From Candidatus Moraniibacteriota bacterium (GTDB taxonomy: Bacteria; Patescibacteriota; Minisyncoccia; Moranbacterales; UBA11712): 46,508 bases of DNA. The position numbers were made by a program, and so were the translations under genes. The notes beneath the pieces were generated by a model. The model saw nothing but the letters and a program-made list of their open reading frames with translations. It did no database searches and was not told where the DNA came from. Below are positions 42,621-46,508 of the stretch, piece after piece (the stretch's first letter is position 1; every line of letters starts with the position of its first letter). The stretch is taken from contig JAQUQQ010000003.1 of NCBI GenBank assembly GCA_028716005.1, positions 1 to 46,508 on the forward strand, read 5' to 3'.

Positions 42621-43826
42621 ATGGCTTCAAAACACGTTTATCTTGATTATGCTTCAACCACCCCGCTTGATCCGCGGGTTTTTGCAGTGATGAAGCATTT
42701 TTTTTCGCAAAAATTCGGGAATCCGATGTCCCTTCATTCCTTCGGGAAAGAGGCGAGAGAGGCGGTCGAAAAATCACGAAAACTGGCGGCTGATTTTTTT
42801 GGATGCGAACCAGGTGAGATTGTTTTCACGTCAGGAGCGACAGAAAGCAATAATCTGGCCGTCAAAGGAACTGCCATCGCTTTTGCTTCTCATTCGAACA
42901 AAAAATCAAAACCTCATTTGATTACTACGCAATTTGAGCATTCCTGCGTTCTCGAGGCTTCAAAAAAGCTTGAAGAGCAGGGGATGGCTGATGTTTCCTA
43001 TGTCTCGGTCGGAAAAGACGGGCTTGTCACGATAGACGCCATAAAAAAAGAAATTCGAGACAACACAATTCTTGTTTCAGTGATGTATGTGAACAATGAA
43101 ATCGGAACGATCCAGCCCATAAAAGAAATTGGGAAGCTTATAAAAAAAATTAACGCGGAAAGAGAAATGAAAAGCCTTCCAAAAATCATTTTTCACACCG
43201 ATGCTGTGCAAGCCGTGAACTATCTCGATTGCCACGTGGATAACCTTGGCGTTGATCTTCTCACGGCTTCAGGCCACAAGATATACGGCCCGAAGGGAGT
43301 CGGGATCCTCTTTGTCCGCAAAAATACGCCCATTCGGCGCATTCAGGATGGCGGCGGGCACGAAATGGGCCTCCGGGCGGGAACCTTGAATGTTCCTGGA
43401 ATCGTGGGCTTTGGAGCGGCTCTTGAGCTCGTTGAAAATGAAAGAAAGAGAAATTACAAAATAGTTGAAAAAATGCAGGGCTATTTGATCTCAAGACTCT
43501 TGAAAGAAATAAAAGGAGTGAAACTCAACGGATCGAAAATAAAAAGAATTCCGAACAACATCAACCTTACCGTAAAAGACGTCGAAGGAGAGGGCATGCT
43601 TTTAGGACTCGACATGAAAGGCATCGCTGTTTCAACCGGGAGTGCTTGCTCTGCCGGAGACCTTCGCCCATCGCACGTTCTCACGGCCATTGGGATTGGT
43701 GAGGAGGAAAGCCACGGGAGCCTTCGGGTGACGCTGGGAAAATACACGACCAAACAAGAGGCTGATTATTTTTTAAACTCGTTCAAAGAAGTTGTCGCAA
43801 GGCTCCGCAAAATAGCGGGGAAATAA
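42621..43826 (+). CDS. Cysteine desulfurase (NifS/IscS family)
   Basis: VYLDYASTTPLDPRV, TSGATESNN, HTDAVQAVNYLD, SGHKIYGPKGVG, STGSACSAGDLRPSHVL. Confidence 0.95.
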   Translation: MASKHVYLDYASTTPLDPRVFAVMKHFFSQKFGNPMSLHSFGKEAREAVEKSRKLAADFFGCEPGEIVFTSGATESNNLAVKGTAIAFASHSNKKSKPHLITTQFEHSCVLEASKKLEEQGMADVSYVSVGKDGLVTIDAIKKEIRDNTILVSVMYVNNEIGTIQPIKEIGKLIKKINAEREMKSLPKIIFHTDAVQAVNYLDCHVDNLGVDLLTASGHKIYGPKGVGILFVRKNTPIRRIQDGGGHEMGLRAGTLNVPGIVGFGAALELVENERKRNYKIVEKMQGYLISRLLKEIKGVKLNGSKIKRIPNNINLTVKDVEGEGMLLGLDMKGIAVSTGSACSAGDLRPSHVLTAIGIGEEESHGSLRVTLGKYTTKQEADYFLNSFKEVVARLRKIAGK

Positions 43827-43886
43827 ATTTGGTATCTGGTATTCAGTGTTTCGTTTTCTTTCGGGATTCGCTTCGGAATGATATGC

Positions 43887-43914
43887 CAAATAACAAATAC
43901 TAACTACTAACTGC
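43887..43914. repeat. Tandem heptamer array upstream of iscU
   Basis: CAAATAA CAAATAC TAACTAC TAACTGC. Confidence 0.75.
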
Positions 43915-43920
43915 TAAAAT

Positions 43921-44349
43921 ATGTATTCCAATCTCGTTCTCAAACATTTCACAAATCCAAAAAATCAGGGCCGGCTCAAAAATCCGGACGGTGTTGGCAT
44001 GGTCGGAAATCCGGCTTGCGGAGATATCATGACGGTTTATATAAAAGTGAAGCATTCAAAAGAAAAAGATGTCATCTCTGACATCAAGTTTGAGACCCTG
44101 GGATGCGCTGCCGCGATCGCAACGTCGTCTATGGTGACTCAGATGGCCAAGGGCAAGAATTTGCATGACGCGGAAAGAATCTCACGCGGCGATATCGCTG
44201 ACAGCCTTGAGGGCCTTCCACCGGCCAAAATGCATTGCTCAAACCTGGCCGCGGACGCGTTGAAACGAGCCATCGAGGATTTTAGATCCAAGAGCTCGAA
44301 GAAAACCAGGAGACCGGCCGGGACAAAGAAAAGGACCCGCCGCCGCTAA
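43921..44349 (+). CDS. iscU: Iron-sulfur cluster scaffold IscU/NifU-like
   Basis: NPACGDIM, ETLGCAAAIATSSM, PPAKMHCSNLAADAL. Confidence 0.93.
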   Translation: MYSNLVLKHFTNPKNQGRLKNPDGVGMVGNPACGDIMTVYIKVKHSKEKDVISDIKFETLGCAAAIATSSMVTQMAKGKNLHDAERISRGDIADSLEGLPPAKMHCSNLAADALKRAIEDFRSKSSKKTRRPAGTKKRTRRR

Positions 44350-44402
44350 AGCTTTTTCGGGCAAGAAAAATAATTTTTATATATACTGGTTCTATACAAG
44401 AC

Positions 44403-44431
44403 AACCCCCGCGGGATAGAGCGGGGGTTTTG
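44403..44431 (+). terminator. Intrinsic terminator after iscU
   Basis: AACCCCCGC...GCGGGGGTTTT. Confidence 0.85.
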
Positions 44432-44594
44432 TTATATAAGAATATGCTGTTTTTCTAATCTATTTGTTTTTTCAATAAAACAATGGGGAAGTATGGGCTG
44501 GGGTTGATATATGATGTCGCACAATGTCCGTTATGCGACATATATAATATATTCTATTGTTTGTCCTGCAAGGAAAAAGATTTTTGAGTTTTCG

Positions 44595-45950
44595 CTAATG
44601 ATATATTATCATCTGGTCAACCGTCACCCCGCTGCCATACAACGCGCCTACATAAGCTTTCGTCGAACTGAGGAATATATTCGAACCCCAATAAGGGTCG
44701 TGGACGACATACTCTCCGTTTTTATCTTTGTCATGAATCACCACATAGTGCCCCGCTCCCCTTTTGGTGGCTTTCACAAAAACGATGACGGGATTTTTGT
44801 TTTTGAGTTCCTGGTCGACAACATCCCAATCGATATTCCCATGCCCATTCGACGAAACTAGATTCACGCCTTTCCAGGATTGCGGCCAGACAATAAGATC
44901 GTGATAAAAAATCGGCTGTTGGGCGAGTGTGCCCGGATCAATATCAATTCCGTGGTAGCGGAAAACCATCGCTACCGCTGTCACTGCGCATCCGTAGCTC
45001 TTCATGAGAGTGTTCGAGAAACCAATATGCTGATCGCCCCAACGCGAATCGCGCTGCGAAAAATACCAGCTCGTTGAGGCCAGCCCGGACTTTGGTTTTT
45101 CGAGTGTCGCTTCGATAGCCGCCAACTCCGAACTTTTTTCCGCCGAGAGCTCCGAAATATCCCCGAGAAGTTCCTGCTTTTGCTGTTCGACTCTTGCAAG
45201 AAGATCTTGATACTTTTGTTCCTCTCCCTGTGTTTGGCCCAAGAGGTCTTCCTTCGAAGTTTGCTCGCCGTCCAGGCTGCGCTTTTTTTCCATTATCTTG
45301 CCTTGCCTTTCCTTTTGATCGTCATTCTTTTTTTGAAGTTCTTTTCTGTCTTTATCCAAGTCATCCCTCGCGTTGGTTACGGCTGTCAGAACTTCGTCGA
45401 CTTTCACGCTCGTCTGGCCCGCGTAGTCCGACTGGCTCAAAAAATCAGAAAGGTTCGTGTTCCGCAAAAAAAACTCGACCAAAGAATCCTGGTTTGTTTC
45501 ATAATACGACTGGATAACCCCAGCCAATATTTTCTTTTTATTTTCAATATCTATTTCTTTTTCTTCGATTTGAAGCGAAAGATTGCTAATCTCGCCCCCA
45601 GTTTTGTCGATATCCTGCTGGAGCTTGGCTATATCGTTCGTGAGGCTTGCTATTTGGCCCTCCATGAGATCAATTTGGTTTTGAAGGGTCTGGGCCTTAT
45701 TCTGCTTCATTTCAATCATCTGGCGATAGCTTTCAGCCTTCTTTTGGAGATCCTCGATCTGCTGCTGCTTTTCCTGGATCTGCTGCTGGTTGGTATTGTC
45801 CGTGCTGCTTGGTATCGTGCTTTGGGCAAATACATTCTTGAAACAATAATTTGCCAATATCAATATTAAAACAATATAAAAAACATTTGTCGCGGAGCGA
45901 CTCAATAATTTTGAATTTTGAATTTTGAATTTTGAATTTTTTGTTTTCAA
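44595..45950 (-). CDS. Secreted coiled-coil protein with C-terminal C39-like papain-fold peptidase domain
   Basis: Signal/TM segment; long coiled coil; SYGCAVTAVAMVFRYHG...GHYVVIHDKDKNGEYVVHDPYWG. Confidence 0.82.
   Translation of the reverse strand: MKTKNSKFKIQNSKLLSRSATNVFYIVLILILANYCFKNVFAQSTIPSSTDNTNQQQIQEKQQQIEDLQKKAESYRQMIEMKQNKAQTLQNQIDLMEGQIASLTNDIAKLQQDIDKTGGEISNLSLQIEEKEIDIENKKKILAGVIQSYYETNQDSLVEFFLRNTNLSDFLSQSDYAGQTSVKVDEVLTAVTNARDDLDKDRKELQKKNDDQKERQGKIMEKKRSLDGEQTSKEDLLGQTQGEEQKYQDLLARVEQQKQELLGDISELSAEKSSELAAIEATLEKPKSGLASTSWYFSQRDSRWGDQHIGFSNTLMKSYGCAVTAVAMVFRYHGIDIDPGTLAQQPIFYHDLIVWPQSWKGVNLVSSNGHGNIDWDVVDQELKNKNPVIVFVKATKRGAGHYVVIHDKDKNGEYVVHDPYWGSNIFLSSTKAYVGALYGSGVTVDQMIIYH
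45907..45934. repeat. Tandem heptamer array (AATTTTG)x4 encoding the N-terminus of the C39-like protein
   Basis: AATTTTG x4; reads KFKIQNSK on the minus strand. Confidence 0.92.
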
Positions 45951-45955
45951 TACTT

Positions 45956-46507
45956 TTATACTACTAACTTTGTAGCCTTATTAATTCTCCTAATACTTTC
46001 TTCTTTCCCAATCACCCATGCCACCTCCCACGGCGAAGGGCTTTTTTCTTTTCCCGTGAGAGCTACTCGGAGCGGCCAGAGAAGCGCTCCTCTGTTTTTT
46101 GGATCCGCCGCGCCCATCAACTTGTTTTTCAGATTTTCCAGTTCCCATTCCTTTTCTCCGATCTCCCCCACCACCTCCAAAGATTTTTGCAGCGAAGCTA
46201 AAATTTCTTTTTTGTCCGTTTTTTTCCAAGCCAACAACTTGCTCTCGTATTTCGGAGTTTCAAAATATATTTCCGCCCCATTTGCGACATCAGAAAGCTT
46301 GCGCATTCTCTCCCGCTCGACTGTCACGATTTTCTCGAGATATTTATTCGACAATTTGTCTTTATATTTTTCAAGGTACGCGCGGCACAGTTCGGCAAGC
46401 TCGCTGCTGTTTTTTTTGCGGATATACAACCCGTTCATCCAATCCAGTTTTTCCGTGTCGAAAATTGCCCCGGACTTGTTGAGTTTTGATATATCAAATT
46501 CTTCGAT
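45956..46507 (-). CDS. gltX: Glutamyl-tRNA synthetase, C-terminal part (5' truncated by window)
   Basis: IEEFDISKLNKSGAIFDTEKLDWMNGLYIRK...MGAADPKNRGALLWPLRVALTGKEKSPSPWEVAWVIGKE. Confidence 0.9.
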   Translation of the reverse strand: MEEFDISKLNKSGAIFDTEKLDWMNGLYIRKKNSSELAELCRAYLEKYKDKLSNKYLEKIVTVERERMRKLSDVANGAEIYFETPKYESKLLAWKKTDKKEILASLQKSLEVVGEIGEKEWELENLKNKLMGAADPKNRGALLWPLRVALTGKEKSPSPWEVAWVIGKEESIRRINKATKLVV

Positions 46508-46508
46508 C

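Noticed and set aside
1-46508. CRISPR array, prophage, IS transposase or restriction-modification/defence island
   Set aside because: No regularly spaced 24-40 nt repeats with unique spacers, and no recognisable transposase, integrase, phage structural, cas or R-M genes. The repeats seen are contiguous tandem heptamers or isolated palindromes.

Overview
The window is a gene-dense segment of a small bacterial chromosome. Gene content and style suggest Candidate Phyla Radiation/Patescibacteria; this is an inference and no rRNA is present. Housekeeping genes: lepA, ftsB-like, PPIC foldase, prfB (with +1 frameshift), ftsE/ftsX, groS, fmt, def, priA-like, folD, rplI, pyrG, rpmA, nifS/iscS, iscU, and the 3' end of gltX on the minus strand. 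Also present: three tRNAs (Thr-CGT, Gly-CCC, Gln-CTG) plus a broken tRNA-Gly-like gene, a three-gene AmmeMemoRadiSam operon (radical SAM, Memo, AMMECR1), a large envelope polysaccharide cluster (flippase, several GT4s, Wzy-like protein, LCP and GT2) that also holds a dTMP-kinase-like protein and an atypical RtcB homologue, and a sigma factor with an unusual C-terminal extension. The most unusual structure is two classes of small repeats that sit between genes, inside coding frames, and across stop codons: (1) degenerate tandem heptamers such as (AATACCA)n, found in lepA and a glycosyltransferase and encoding the same peptide in both; (2) 20-60 nt palindromes, including in-frame copies in tmk and two glycosyltransferases, one copy flanked by an 8-bp direct repeat, and one interrupting a tRNA-Gly-like gene. 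There is also a free-standing candidate small RNA (about 24299-24448, +) with a consensus promoter, an AGGAGG followed by ATG-TAG, nested stems and a terminator. All calls are by eye; no searches were run.
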